From Gymnorhina tibicen (Eukaryota > Chordata > Aves > Passeriformes > Artamidae): a DNA stretch of 64,000 nt. Positions 37,118 to 48,520 of the stretch are shown here, in pieces. The notes under the pieces are model-generated. The model made no database searches and was not told where the DNA came from. It saw nothing but the letters and a program-made list of their open reading frames with translations. A program made the position numbers and the translations under genes. The stretch spans positions 1 through 64,000 of the forward strand of contig VXAZ01003464.1 in NCBI GenBank assembly GCA_013399875.1, written 5' to 3'. The stretch's first letter is position 1, and every line of letters begins with the position of its first letter.

Positions 37118-38141
37118 GGATCCCATTGGTAAATTAAGATGTATGGCTGTTTTGTTGGATTCAAAAGGATTAGGCAAAAAGGTAGTTCTGGGGCATATCG
37201 AGATGCCTGCCTTTTTTGCAAAGCATCAGTGACCTTCTGCAGGGCCTCAGTGGCTTCTTGCATCACTGTGTGGGGTGACAGCAAATTAGGATCCCCTTTT
37301 AACAAGACAAAAAGAGGGGCAAGTTCTGCATTTGAAATGCCTAATAGAGGACGTACCCAGTTAATAGTCCCTAATAATTTTTGTGCATCATGAAGTGTAG
37401 AAATTTTTGATTGTAATTTCAAGGCTTGAGGATGAATGGTCTGGGATCTGATGTGCCAGCCCAAATATTGCCAAGGGGATTGCTTTTGAATTTTTTCTGT
37501 GGCTATACATCATCCCACTTTGTTTACAGTATCTGTGGTAAGGGCTAAGGCTTTCTCCATGAGCTGAGGGCTTTCAGCTGCAATTAAAAGGTCATCCATA
37601 TAATGGTAAATTAACATGTCTGGTACTTGTTGACGTACTGGACTCAGGACGTGTGCTACAAATTGCTGATAAATAGTTGGGCTATTTTTCATTCCTTGGG
37701 GTAGTATTACCTAATGAAATCTTTTTAAGGGGGCTTGTATGTTTGTGCTAGGGATCGAAAAGGCAAATTTAGGGGCATCAGTGGGATGCAGAGGAATAGT
37801 GAAAAAACAATCTTTTAAATCAATGATTGTCAGAGCCCAGTTTTGTAGTATCATTGTGGCAGAAGGGAGTCCTGGCTGTAAAGCTCCCATATCCTCCATG
37901 GCATCATTAATTTTTCTCAAATCATGGAGTAAGCGCCACTTACTTGTTTGTTTTTGTATTACAAAAATAGGAGAATTCCAGGGACTGGTGAAGGGAACAA
38001 TATGCCTTTTTTGTAATTGGTCTTCTACTAATTCTTCTAATGCATGCTGCTTCTTTATAGGCAGGGACCATTGTTCCACTCAGATAGTTTTAGTCGTTTT
38101 CCATGTCAGTTGTGGGGTGGTGCATGCCACAATGGCCCCTG

Positions 38142-38885
38142 TTAAAAATCAGATTGCAATCTCAGACCAAACTGAGAGAGGAGATCTCGCCCCCACAACA
38201 CCATGGGAACTGCCAAAACAAAAGGTTTGATGTTAGTACTGCGATTATCAGGACCTATGATTTGTATCATATGTTTACTTTGTTGACTATTACTCACTCC
38301 ACTAATTCCCAAAAGGTTTTGTGAAACCAAAGCTAGAGGCCAATTTGGTGGCCACTTAGCTTGAGAAATTATGGTAACATCTGCTCCAGTATCAACAATT
38401 CCAGACAGTACTACTCTCCGTCCCTGATACAAAAGTGTGCACTGGCATATTGGATGCTTTTCTGATATCTGCTGTGTCCACCAAATTTTTGGGGCTCCTG
38501 TGGAGCCGAACCCCCCTCCCACCCTGTTGTAATCATGCAAGGGTAATGTAGGTGATACAGAAAAAAAAAGCAGTTGAGCAATGCGGGACCCTCCAGGTAC
38601 AGTGCAGGGAGGAAAGGGCGTCCATGCCATAATTTTGATTTCCCCTGTAAAATCAGAATCAATGACTCCAGGGAGGACAAAAAGACCAGAAAAGGTAACA
38701 GAAGATCTCCCTAGTAACAATGTACTGTGACCTCCCTCCAGCGGTCCAAATGTCCCAGTTGATAACAAATGTACTGAGGGGTCTAAAAGGGTTACTGTTG
38801 TGGAGGTAACCAGGTCCACCTTGGTGCTGCCTGCTGTAGTTGGGCATAAGGCTGAGGCTAGGTTTGAGGAAACCCTCTGAAGTTC
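38142..38885 (-). pseudogene. pro: ERVK-like pro: dUTPase fused to aspartic protease
   Basis: One long open frame encodes a dUTPase followed by a retropepsin. The dUTPase shows motif 2 GRSSVTFSGL, motif 3 GVIDSDFTGEI, motif 4 GSRIAQLL and motif 5 RVGGGFGSTG. dUTPase hydrolyses dUTP to keep uracil out of viral cDNA. The protease follows with the catalytic GIVDTGADVTII and, near the end, the conserved WGRDLL. In betaretroviruses this frame is reached from gag by ribosomal frameshifting, but I could not identify the slip site. This is the best preserved frame of the provirus. It is unlikely to be expressed as protein today because gag upstream is broken. Confidence 0.85.
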
Positions 38886-40483
38886 ATTTGTATGGGCAAC
38901 AGGTGTGTTTGTGTCGTTGCGCGGAACTGTCCTGCACTCCGTAACCCGTTTCCCGACAGTGATTTTCCTTCATAATCATATTTTGAATGGCACTGATTGG
39001 CAAATGCCTTCTTTTTTTGCACCAAGGACATTTGCCAGGAGCCATAGGGGGTTTAGTGGAATTTCCCCTAGCTTGAAAACAATCCTTCTTTAAATGTCCT
39101 GGCTGACTGCAGCCGTAACACACTACCGCCTAAGCAGATGGACTTTTCATAGCTGCAAATGCAGGTGCCATATTTTCATGTTTATATTCAATTGATGCAA
39201 TGTGGTTGCAAGTTTCAGTCATTTCCACTAAAGTGGGATTAGGGTTAGGGAGCAATTTAGGAAGTTTTCTGTAGTCAGAATTAGAGTTTTCCGCAGCCAA
39301 CTTCATTAGCAAAATATTCTGCACTTCTGGGTGATCTATTTGTTGTTCTAACGATTGCTTTAAATGGTCTATGAGTTGCATATAAGTTTCCTTGGGTTCT
39401 TGAAAAATAGCAGTAAAAGCCTTTTCAGGTCTTTGGTCATTAGGGATTTTTAGGAGAGCTTGGCGAGCGGCACCTCGAATCCCCTCTAATGCTTCCCTTG
39501 GAATAACTCGGGCTTGGTGCTGGGGATCCGTATGAGCTCTAGTGCCTATAAGGTGATCAGGGCAGCTATTTGTTGGTTGTTATTGCCTCCATAGGTAAGC
39601 AAGAGTCTATCCAGCCATCTACGCCATTCTGTCTCCCAAATAGTGTATTGAGTAGGTGTTAACAGCAGTTGTGACAAAGATTTCAGGTCATGGGGAGTAA
39701 ACACATAGGAAGAAAAAACAGAAGTGACCATGCTTGCAAAAAACGGTGAATGAATGTCATGTTCTTTAATGGTATGGCGCAGTTCCTTAATGGCAGGCCA
39801 AGGAATCCATTCCCAGGTTGGACCCTGCCCTTGACGATATATGACAGGTACAACTATTTTTTCAGTTATGTCAAAAAGTCCTTCCTTCAACGCCTCTTGT
39901 CTAATGTTAGCCCAGTGATCACGGGGATTCAGAGGAAACAAACTGGGCTCCTGAGTAGGGTAAATAAGTCCGGGATCATCTTTCGAATCCACCAATAACG
40001 CGTGAGGGGGTTTAAGAGTGACCTTTGTAGCAGGCGGGTAGAGGGGTCAGGATACGTGGGAGCGGAGGGTACAGGGGCAGTTGGAGAGGGATCAGGACAC
40101 ATGGGAGTGGAGGGTACAGGGGCAGTTGGAGAAAGTGCAGCGTCAGCCGCCGCCCCCTCCTTGGAAGGGGAACTGCTTTCAAAAGCAGCTTTCTCTTTAG
40201 TATTTTCCTGCACTTTAATAGCCTCCAGTATCGCCCTTCAGGCTGGCACCATTTAAATGGCCGCCTCATCTCCTCTTGTAGTGTGATCCTCTAATATATT
40301 TCCCACCTCCTCCCACAGCTCCGACGAAAAAGTGGTGATTGGGTTTAGCACGGGCACTTTGAGAGCTGCCCAACGCAGCATAATTTTAAGGGATTGGGGA
40401 GGCACGGACTTTCCATGTTTTTCAAGTAAAAGAGGCATAAGTTCGAAAACATGGCTATCCGATGAGAACTGTCCAGACCCCAT
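38884..40483 (-). pseudogene. gag: ERVK-like gag (matrix, proline-rich region, capsid, nucleocapsid), degraded
   Basis: Gag is the structural polyprotein. It begins at the ATG at 40483 with MGSGQF, a myristoylation-type start, and a matrix-like segment to about 40253. A proline-rich stretch follows (about 40200-40000) with two PTAP late-domain motifs in a 45-bp duplication. A capsid segment at 39995-39546 includes a WEWIPWPAIKEL stretch and WRRWLDRLL. The capsid C-terminal segment is at 39381-39130, with QNILLMKLAAENSNSDYRK. The nucleocapsid has a CCHC knuckle, CYGCSQPGHLKKDC (39123-39082), and a second incomplete one, CPWCKKRRH. Frame changes near 40260 and 39400-39540 and further stops make it non-coding. 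Assignment to the beta/ERVK group is from the knuckles and neighbours. Confidence 0.8.
40044..40133 (-). repeat. 45-bp tandem duplication in gag proline-rich region
   Basis: Units 40044-40088 and 40089-40133 differ at a few positions. They encode SPTAPVPSTPMCPDP and SPTAPVPSAPTYPDP on the minus strand, each with a PTAP motif. Confidence 0.85.
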
Positions 40484-40611
40484 GTCCCCTGCGGCTCACT
40501 TACAATTCTGCAGTGGTTAATTGCTGGCCAGCTTTTCCTGCTTCTTTCAGCATCACTTCAAGTCCCACGGGACTCACTGACTGGACACGCAGTTAGGCGT
40601 ATATTAATATC

Positions 40612-40629
40612 CTCACACAGTGGGCACCA
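40612..40629 (-). promoter_or_regulatory. Retroviral primer-binding site
   Basis: Two bases after the LTR terminus the minus strand reads TGGTGCCCACTGTGTGAG. It resembles the lysine-tRNA class of primer-binding sites (TGGCGCCCAA...) with several differences, as expected for an old beta-type element. Confidence 0.55.
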
Positions 40630-40631
40630 TT

Positions 40632-40695
40632 TGTTGGTGATTGAATCTCAGACTCTACCTGGTGCATGCAAAGCCAACTTTTATTGTACAAGGCA
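40632..40695 (-). repeat. 5' LTR remnant (64 bp) of the ERVK-like provirus
   Basis: Matches the end of the 3' LTR, including the AATAAA (40685-40680), then stops abruptly. The U3 portion is deleted, so a target-site duplication cannot be checked. Confidence 0.8.
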
Positions 40696-43595
40696 TATGT
40701 ACAATATGCTACAACCTCCTTGGGTTTGGCTAACTGCACCTTCCAGTGAGTTTGCCGCTAAAGAGAGCACTGGGCTGGACAAAACCCACCAGTTTCATCC
40801 ACCACTTCCACAGTGCAACTGGGGCATCCTCCAGAGTGCCTCTGACCCCAGCACCTCCCCTGCAGAAGGACAGGAAAACCAACAGCCACCTTCCTTTGGA
40901 AATCTGCCTTTGCACCACTACTCTAATGTGCCCTCTGGGGGCTGTGCACCAAAGGGAGAGACTTCCCTCCAGAGTTTCAGCCTACCAACCATCCTTTGCA
41001 TCACAGCGAAGAGGATTAAGCTAGGACTGCCACCTCAAATGGGCTTCTCCCAGTCTTTCTGATCCAGAGCTACCAGCAAACACTGGCCACAGGAAAACAC
41101 TGCAAGGCAGTGAGCAAGTCTCCACTGTGGAGGTTCAACCACAGGGTGTCAATGTGCTGCTCAGCCTGGAGCATTGGTGGGCTGGACCTTCATCCTGTTC
41201 CTCCTCTTCCTTTGCCAGACTCTTATTACATGGTACAAAAAGCCCAGTCCATTGCTCTTTCCTGCTCATGTGAGAGGAGCCACCATCACATTTTCCTCAG
41301 ATATAACCACTCCACTCTCTTTCCATGGGAGGCAGAAGATTCCTGGTGGAAGTTTCCCTTGGGTGAAGCTGCAGTTATCAAAGCAAAGGGGATTTTGGCA
41401 TGGAGACAGCTGGACCACAGCTCTGAGTTAGAAACTCTGTGATGCCTGTGGACATGAGCTCTTTCCTGATGTCATAGTAACACTGTGATTCCAAACAAAT
41501 GTGACACAAACACCACTGTTTGACTGGTGATAATACTTTCACAGTATCTGCCATACCAGTTGTCTTCTCAGCTGTGTGCTTCCTTGCAGAGCCATCACCA
41601 CATGGGTGACCCTGCTGTGATGATGGCTGCACCCATGCCCACTGTCTGGGCAGGGACAGCAAGTACTGTCATACTGTGCCTCAGCTGACTTTGGGTCTAG
41701 GGCATACTGGGCTTTCCCTCACCTCCTCTGAGTGCCAAACTGAACATGCTTCTTCCAGTTTCCAGAAAAGTTCATGAAAAGAGGAGAGAAGAGTATGGAG
41801 CAGGAGGTCAAGGCTCAATGCAGCAGGTTTTGCTTGGACAGAGCAGGAAGGTTAGAGCTGCCTTGGCTCCAAAGTGGAGTTTAGGGAGCAGTCCCATAGC
41901 AAGAACAATTCATTTGAGAAGAGAGAGATCAGAGGAAAGAAAGAACGCACCCACCAGTGGCACTGGGACGTGCCATCTCACTGCTTTCTGCTTGCTTCTT
42001 CTCACTGTAGATGCAATGGCTCAGGTGAAAATGTCCTGTCTGCTCCCATAGCTGTTTGGTGTGTGAGAGGCTGTATTAAATGTTCAGGAGCAATTCCTCA
42101 GTTTGAGGAACCATCTGAACCCTCTCATTAACATCTCCCTCACTGGAACTTGCTGTATTACTGGCTTCTATGCACAATCACTGTATTTCATACTCTACAT
42201 CCTGAAGGCTATCACGTTGGTATTATTCAGGGAATTAAAGATACACTGGCTTATACTTTGCACACTTTCCATTGCTCCCTCAAAATCTGCAGCACAGAGA
42301 TTTCTTGCTCTTAAGTACACACCACAAGCCCAGTTTCTTGCTCTCTGCTGAACAGTTATTCTGTAGAATTCTTTTCTTGTTCTACACATAGAGAAAAGAG
42401 CAGTATTCCAGGCAAGTTGAGGTGACAGATATGATGCCTTCCAATTATACAACTCCTCTGAAGGTAGTACCTGACCAAATCTTCCTTGGTTGTCAACTAC
42501 AGTGGAAAAGTCTTCGTAGTTTTCTATTATCACCCCCTGGGCTGTTGGCTGTGCTATTTCTTGAGCTTTTACTTATCACCAGTGTCTTGATTTGACTTTG
42601 CAGTTGGGTAGGGATTGGGAGAGCTTTGCAGTGAGGAGTGAAAAGGTACTAATGGGAATTACCACCAGAGAGAATTAGTACCGGAGGAGACATGGTAAGG
42701 GGAGACTGGGCACTTGTGCAGACTTGTCCAGGCCACCTGTCCATGCCACCCATCCTTCAAACCCACAAAAATAATTTTTTTATTATTGTATTATCCCTGC
42801 ATTTTATGAGGCCTATGCCTGTCTCACAGGCCTTTTGAAGTTTAGCTGGAGGCATGAGTGTTTTTCTGCAGAAGGGGTGCTGGGTTGCCTCCATCAGGGG
42901 AAAAGCTTTTCTAAATCTCAGCTGAGAGCAAACCAAAACTCCATTCTTCAAAGCTCTGGGAAGTATTCTTCTGAGCTCCCTTCCCTGCTGCTTCTTCAGA
43001 CCTGCTTATTGCAACTTTCCACATTTACTTGCTGCATCTGGGAAAGGCAGGTCTTACCAGGAAAGACTGCTCCAGTAGTGTTTTGGATCAGACTTAGAGA
43101 TCTAAAAGTTATTAAGAAAACAAGTACAAAACACCTCTCCAGTCTCAGTTTCACAGTCTCTCTGAGTGTCCCCATTTCCAGGATGTTTCTCAAGGGGCCT
43201 TGCTGATGGGACCTGGGCCAGCCCATCCTGCCAATCAGTTGCTAAATGTGATGCTTTCTAGAATGTGAACTTCTGCCTGCAGGACTTTTCATATTTATAA
43301 CTAAACATTCTGGTTAGTCAGACCCTTCCCAGATCTACAGAGCTTCCATCCAGCTGTCCTTGGGGTTCCTGGGTCACCTCTCAGCATTCCTGTTTGTTTG
43401 GATCCCAAATGAACTGTGATGGAAAATAGGCAACTCTCATTCAGTCTGACCTTCAAGGAGGCACACGTTTGAACATTTCTTTGGTTTCATGATTTCTCTT
43501 GGTGAAACTTGCAGAATCTGAGCAAGCTGTGCAAGTGACAATGCTAACAACCAGCTGTTGCTCATTTAGACACACAGGTAAGGGACCCATTCTAC
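40696..43595. other. Intergenic, nothing recognised
   Basis: No supported gene or repeat. Confidence 0.5.
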
Positions 43596-44576
43596 AGATT
43601 TATTGAATAGCTTGGGTTGGAAAGGACCTTAAAGGTCTTTTAAAGGTTAGAAGGTTCCAGCTGTCTGCCATGGGCAGGGACATCTCCCACTAGACCAGGT
43701 TGCTCCAAGCCCCATCCAGCCTGGCCTTGGACACTTCCAGGGATCCATGGGCAGCCACAGTTTCTCTGGGCAACTTGTGCCAGGACCTTACCACCCTTAC
43801 AAGGAAGAATTTCTTCCTAAAATGTAATCTAAACCTACTTTGTTTCAGTTTGAATCCATTCTCACTTGCCCTGCCACTACGTGCTCTTTTAAATAGTCTC
43901 TCCCCATGTTTCTTGTCAGCTCCCTTCAAGTATTGGAAGGCTGCACTTAGGTGACCTTAGAGCCTTTTCTTTTCCAGGCAGAACAATCCCAATTCTCTCA
44001 GCCTTTACTTGTAGGAGGGGTACTCCAGCCCTCAAATCAATTTGGTGGCCTACTCTGGACTCACTCCTACAGCTCCACATCCTTCCTGTGCAGGCCCCAG
44101 TGCTGGAGGCAGCTCTGCAGGTGGGGCCTCACCTGAGAAGGGCAGAAGGGTTGACCCCCCCACACCCGATCCCCTGCTGCCCAGTGCTAGGGGATCAGCC
44201 CAGCACAGTGGGGGTTTGTGGGACCCAGCACACATGGCCAGGGCAGGGCCAGCTCTCACCCCCCAGCACCCAAGTCTTCCACCCCAGGGTTGCTCTTGGT
44301 CTGTTCATCCCCAGCCTGGACTGATACCAGGGATTGCCCTGACCCAGGTGCAGCACCTTGTGCTTGACCTTGTTAAACCTCGTGAGATTCCCATGGGCCA
44401 CTTCTCAAGCTTGTCCTGGTGCCTCTGTATGACATCCCATCCTTCAGGTGTGTCAACCACACCACTAAGCTTGGTATCATCTGCCCGTTTGCCAAGGATG
44501 CACTTGATCCCTTCATCTATGTCCTTAATGAAGGTATTGACACTGTTAAATACTATTAAATAATAATGGCCCAGAG
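43596..44576 (-). mobile_element. CR1 LINE, 3' part
   Basis: The 3' end is at about 43596 (GCTTGGGTTGGAAAGGACC). On the minus strand the frames include GERLFKRARSGRASENGFKL and RKKFFLVRVVRSWHKLPRE, and further upstream [19 protein letters not shown] and [18 protein letters not shown]. All are CR1 pol C-terminal blocks in the right order. Frameshifts and stops make it inactive. Confidence 0.92.
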
Positions 44577-45348
44577 AGTGTAGAAATTGCTTTGTCAGCA
44601 TCTTCTTCTCCTGAAATAAATTTTTTATAACGATAGCAGAGATTCTGACATAGTCATGCAGAAATCCCAGCCTGTAACTAGCCATGCTTATGCCAGAATC
44701 CTGCTCGGTTTCAAGGAATCACAGTTCCAGAATTGGAATTTTCCAGGTTATTGCACAGGGTGCTGCCCAGGGGGGATGGAGATAAATCTTCAGGGTGGGG
44801 AACTCCAGAGACATTCTCAGCTGCAGCTTCTCTGAAATCTATGGATATGTGAACCAGAGAAGAGTCAAGACAGCCTTGCTGTTAGACAAGGGTTGTGCCT
44901 CTGTGCTAGGTGTGAAGGGTTCGCTCTCCCAAGCAGGTAGGGAGCTGTCACTTCAGATGTGTTAAAGTAAATGGGAGCTATGGGGATGGACAGGTTGTGC
45001 CACCAGCTCTGGAAGTCAGCTGTGCTTGCCTTGAAGAACTTTCCTCTAAGGAGCAATTAGCAAGAAAATGCAAACCAGCATGTTTGGTGTTACATGACCA
45101 CTAGGACTAGAGCAAGACTTAACAAAACCTGTAAATGGCACTGCAGGTATCTGACAGGTCTCTGCTGCATAAATGCTGCTGCAGTGGCAGCAGTGTTCCC
45201 ACTGCAATAAAACACATTGTGAGGGTTTCTTTAAGACAGGGGATTTTATACTGTATTTTACTGAATTTCTAATAAGCTAGTTACACTTTTGCATTTGCAG
45301 CTTGAGGCTTACCCTAAATATTTGCTCTTTGAGGAGACTTAGACCTTA
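44577..45348. other. Intergenic, nothing recognised
   Basis: No supported feature. Confidence 0.5.
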
Positions 45349-45870
45349 ATGATTCCGTGCTTCTATGATTCTAAGATTAAGTCCAGCTGTTCCCCCAGCA
45401 CTGCCAAGGCCATCTCTTACCCATGTCCCCAAGTGCCACATACACACGTCTTTTAAATCCCTCCAGGGATGGTGATTTCATCACTGCCCTGAGCAGCCTG
45501 CTCCAATGCTTGACCACCCTTTCAGTGAAGAAATACAATATCCAATACAAGAAATATAATATCCAATCTAAACATCCCTTGTCACAACTTGAGGCCATTT
45601 CCTCTGGTCCAGATGCTTGTTACCTAGGAGCAGAGCCTGATCCCCACCAGGCTGCACCCTCCTTTCAGGGAGTTGTGGAGAGTGAGAAGGTACCCCCCAA
45701 GTGTCCTTTTCTCCAGGCTAAGGCCCTCCCCAGCTCCCTCAGCCACTCATGGGGCTCCAGACCCTTCCCCAGCTCCATTCCTTCTCTAGACATGCTCCAG
45801 TCCCTCAACATCCTTCTTGTTGTGAAGGGCCCAAAACTGAACCCAGGATTCGACTTGTCAAAATCTAGAG
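45349..45870 (-). mobile_element. CR1 LINE fragment (different subfamily)
   Basis: ATTCCGTGCTTCTATGATTCTAAG marks the 3' end. Reverse-strand frames include RVVKHWSRLLRAVMKSPSLE and a following FKRRVYVALGDM stretch. Sequence up to the CCCAAAACTGAACCCAGGATTCG block is CR1 3' coding and UTR sequence. Confidence 0.85.
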
Positions 45871-48372
45871 GATGAAGAGATCTTCAATGAGAAAAGTAAA
45901 TATCCTCCTAGAAGAAGAAAGGGGCTGCTCTTCGAGGCTTTAGATCCAGTCTGGATCTCAAGCAGCACAAACCACTGTTCTTAGCAAAAAGCTGTGACTT
46001 CAGTGTGAGAAGCCTCTCATGATTGTGAGCTTCTCTATAATCCTTGGAAGAGGAAAAGCTGCCATAAAAATGGAGGACAGCATGGAATGGGTCTGCTGTT
46101 CCTTGTCCAGTCAACACAGTGTTAGATATAGGTAAGGGGTAAAGTAACTTACCTATATCTAGATATCTTACCTATATCTGAAAATAGGGTATTTAGCTGA
46201 AAACAGTTCCTCCATGAGACGAAATATCTCAATTTCTGTACTGACCATCTGTAGCAGAGCTGGGAAAAAATTGCTCAACTATTACTCCTTCCTTTTCCTG
46301 CCCATGGACCTTTTGAAAATATTGGGGGGGAGGGAGAGGAGAAATTATTTACTGCTCTGACAGTGCATCTACATTAGTAAATAGCTTCTTCTGAGACATA
46401 AACATTTTTTTCCTCTTTTCAAAACGTCCAGAAAAATGGCCTGTGACAAACTCAGATGGACTCTAACACTGGACAATACAATTTGAAAAGAATGGTAAAA
46501 GTGAGAAATGGTTAATTCAAGGCAGAGAGCTAAGGAAAAAAGAATACACATCTGAAGTCACTGGGACACGGAGGTGACTAAACAGTATGTGGTAACTCAT
46601 AGAGCCAGAACAGTTCAGGTTGTACTTTCTGTCTGGGAGATGCTGGGCCATGACAGTGTCCTTCCTCACAATCACAGACCACCCTCCCAGGCAAACACTT
46701 GACCCAGCTTTCCCTCTACCTGCTTCTCATCAGCTTACCCAAACATAGCCAGAACAAGCCATTTCCAATTTGAAGAATATCCTACAAGAATCACTTTCAC
46801 AGGGCAATTCTTCATTTTTCTTTCCAGCAGGTGGGTTCAAAGACGCTTCCCAAAGAGCAAAACCCACATGCTTCACAGATAGTGGAGAGAGCTCAATCCT
46901 TGCTGGGCTGCTGCTACCACAGCGCAAACACCCATGGCAGCACAGCTGCCGGCCTGGGAGGGTGGGTGGGAGATCTGAGTCACCAGCTGGAAGCACTCTG
47001 GCTCAGTGTCTCAGCCCACTTCAGCACTGCAGTCAAGTGCCAGAGCAGAACCAGAGAGAAAGGCTTTTCCTTTTGGTGCAGATAGTCCTTACCCTGTTCC
47101 TACTGGTGACCCTGAGAAGCAGTGCAGGAGAAGGTCTCACCACAGACATCCATGGGCTGGTTGTCTCTGTCAGATGGTCTGGTCTCGTTTATTGTCAGCA
47201 GAAAAAGATATTTCTGAGGGGGTCACTTGGACATTCAAAAGCAGTCAACTCAGCAGCCCTCAGGAGGACAGGGTTAATGTGTCCTTCTGGTAATTATGAG
47301 ATTAACCCCACCTGCTTCATAAGGTATGAGAAATAGATCCAGTAAAGAATCATGTATCTGTGTGATAAACCTCTATCAAAGTGATGCCTTATATCAAGGC
47401 GTTTGCTCTGCCTGGCTTTGGAGTGACAAACCACAAAGGCTTATGCATTTCATGGGGTTTCCTCCAAGAGCAGATAGGAAAAATAATTTCTACATCTCAG
47501 TTGGTTTTGGATAGTAGCATTCAAAATATGTTCTGCACACACTCTCAAAATCTAGGGTGCATCAGAGCCTCACTCATACAAAATCTTCGTGATTCACTCT
47601 GCTGCCAATGGGGAACATTGCCTGTGCAGCACAAACGTGTTCCTGCAACAAGCCCTTTCTTTGCCGTGATAGAGGTAAGAAAGGGATGATCGGCTCAAGT
47701 TAAGTATCAAACTCCAGAGCATCTCACTCTGAAACCATCAGCCTACGAGCTTGACAGAGAAGGAAATTAATAGAAGGCATGGCTGTGATTGCTTCCCATA
47801 GCTATAATTCCATGAAAAATTTAATTCTGGTCATCTAGAAGGTCCAAGTGCCACAGCATCCTACACAGTGCAGACAAATTAGATGTAACAGCCCTGTGAT
47901 GAACATCCAATGTGAAGGACCATCCAATAAGGCTCTGGAGGTGGTCCCTGCTCCCTGCGTCTCCTCCACAGGTACTTCACTATTGTTGTAGTGAAGATTA
48001 CTTCTCCCCTGTGGTTTAGGAATGGTATTCTCCAATTTAGAGTTCCCACTAAACATTCCACCACTCACGTCTTCAGACCCCTTCTTCATCTCCCTCCCCC
48101 TGCAGTGGGATGGAGAGGAGAATTGGAGATACAAAAAGTAAAGATCACAGGTTGTTTTAAGAACAGTTTACCAGTGACAGCAATTAAATAAGAAGCAAAC
48201 AGAAATAGCAAAAATATTAAATAACACAGTGTACCAGAGAGGTGAATGATTCTCATGCCAGTGCTCACTGTGTGGAACCAGTGGTATCCCGACTGCTCCC
48301 TCCATCACTGGCCTGACCAGAAGGGCCCATCCCCGCCTCATACCCACTGCGTATTGTCCTGTGGCACAACGG
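45871..48372. other. Intergenic, mostly unrecognised; small hairpin at 46124
   Basis: Contains the inverted and direct repeat at 46124-46179. No gene is supported. Confidence 0.5.
46124..46179. repeat. 13-bp inverted repeat plus a direct copy
   Basis: AGATATAGGTAAG (46124-46136) is exactly complementary to CTTACCTATATCT (46148-46160), with an 11-base loop. The second arm recurs at 46167-46179. Confidence 0.85.
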
Positions 48373-48520
48373 CCCACAGTGTCATAAGGGCTCATTGGTT
48401 CCATGAGATCCCACATTGTCACAGGGGCCCGTGGGCAGAATGAGCCCTCAAAGCATTACAGCAGCCCCTGGGTACCATGAGGTTGTGCAGTGTCCCACAA
48501 GGGGATTCCCACTCCAACAT
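48373..48520. repeat. Minisatellite, 37-bp period, four diverged units
   Basis: Units start at 48373, 48410, 48447 and 48484. They align without indels in the first three, sharing CCCACA.TGTCA-, GGGGCCC- and CCATGAG-like positions. The fourth is partial and weaker. Confidence 0.7.

Larger units (their letters stand above)
34314..38130 (-). pseudogene. pol: ERVK-like pol (reverse transcriptase, RNase H, integrase), disrupted
   Basis: RT fingers and palm are at 38079-37711 (FTSPWNSPIFVIQ, LLHDLRKIND, the first catalytic Asp in TIIDLKDCFF). An in-frame amber codon at about 37710 lies where RTs usually have Trp, before LPQGMKNSP. The YHYMDD catalytic box is at about 37605. Thumb and connection segments are at 37464-37124 and about 36700-36604. 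RNase H is at about 36420-35829 with FTDGSG and ITDSFYV. Integrase core is at about 35743-35316 (WQTDITHFPEF and the second Asp in KTDNGP). The C-terminal integrase segment resumes left of a solo LTR and ends at 34314 (WGRGYACISTDTG, KWIPAKNIRPY). The integrase zinc-finger region is largely unrecognisable. Two solo LTRs, one LTR remnant, stops and frameshifts break the gene. Confidence 0.88.
33872..40695 (-). mobile_element. Decayed betaretrovirus-like (ERVK) provirus, env-less
   Basis: Reading leftwards, the order is a 5' LTR remnant (40695-40632), primer-binding site (40629-40612), gag, dUTPase-protease, pol, and 3' LTR (about 34207-33872). A dUTPase fused ahead of the protease is the hallmark of betaretroviruses and ERVK. 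Integrase runs almost straight into the 3' LTR, so no env is present. It carries two solo LTRs (34701-35311, 36711-37117) and an LTR remnant (36423-36602). Stops and frameshifts occur throughout, so it is an old, inactive copy. Confidence 0.9.

Noticed and set aside
39237..39250. Two TTAGGG units suggesting an interstitial telomere repeat
   Set aside because: Only two units, and they lie within gag coding sequence.
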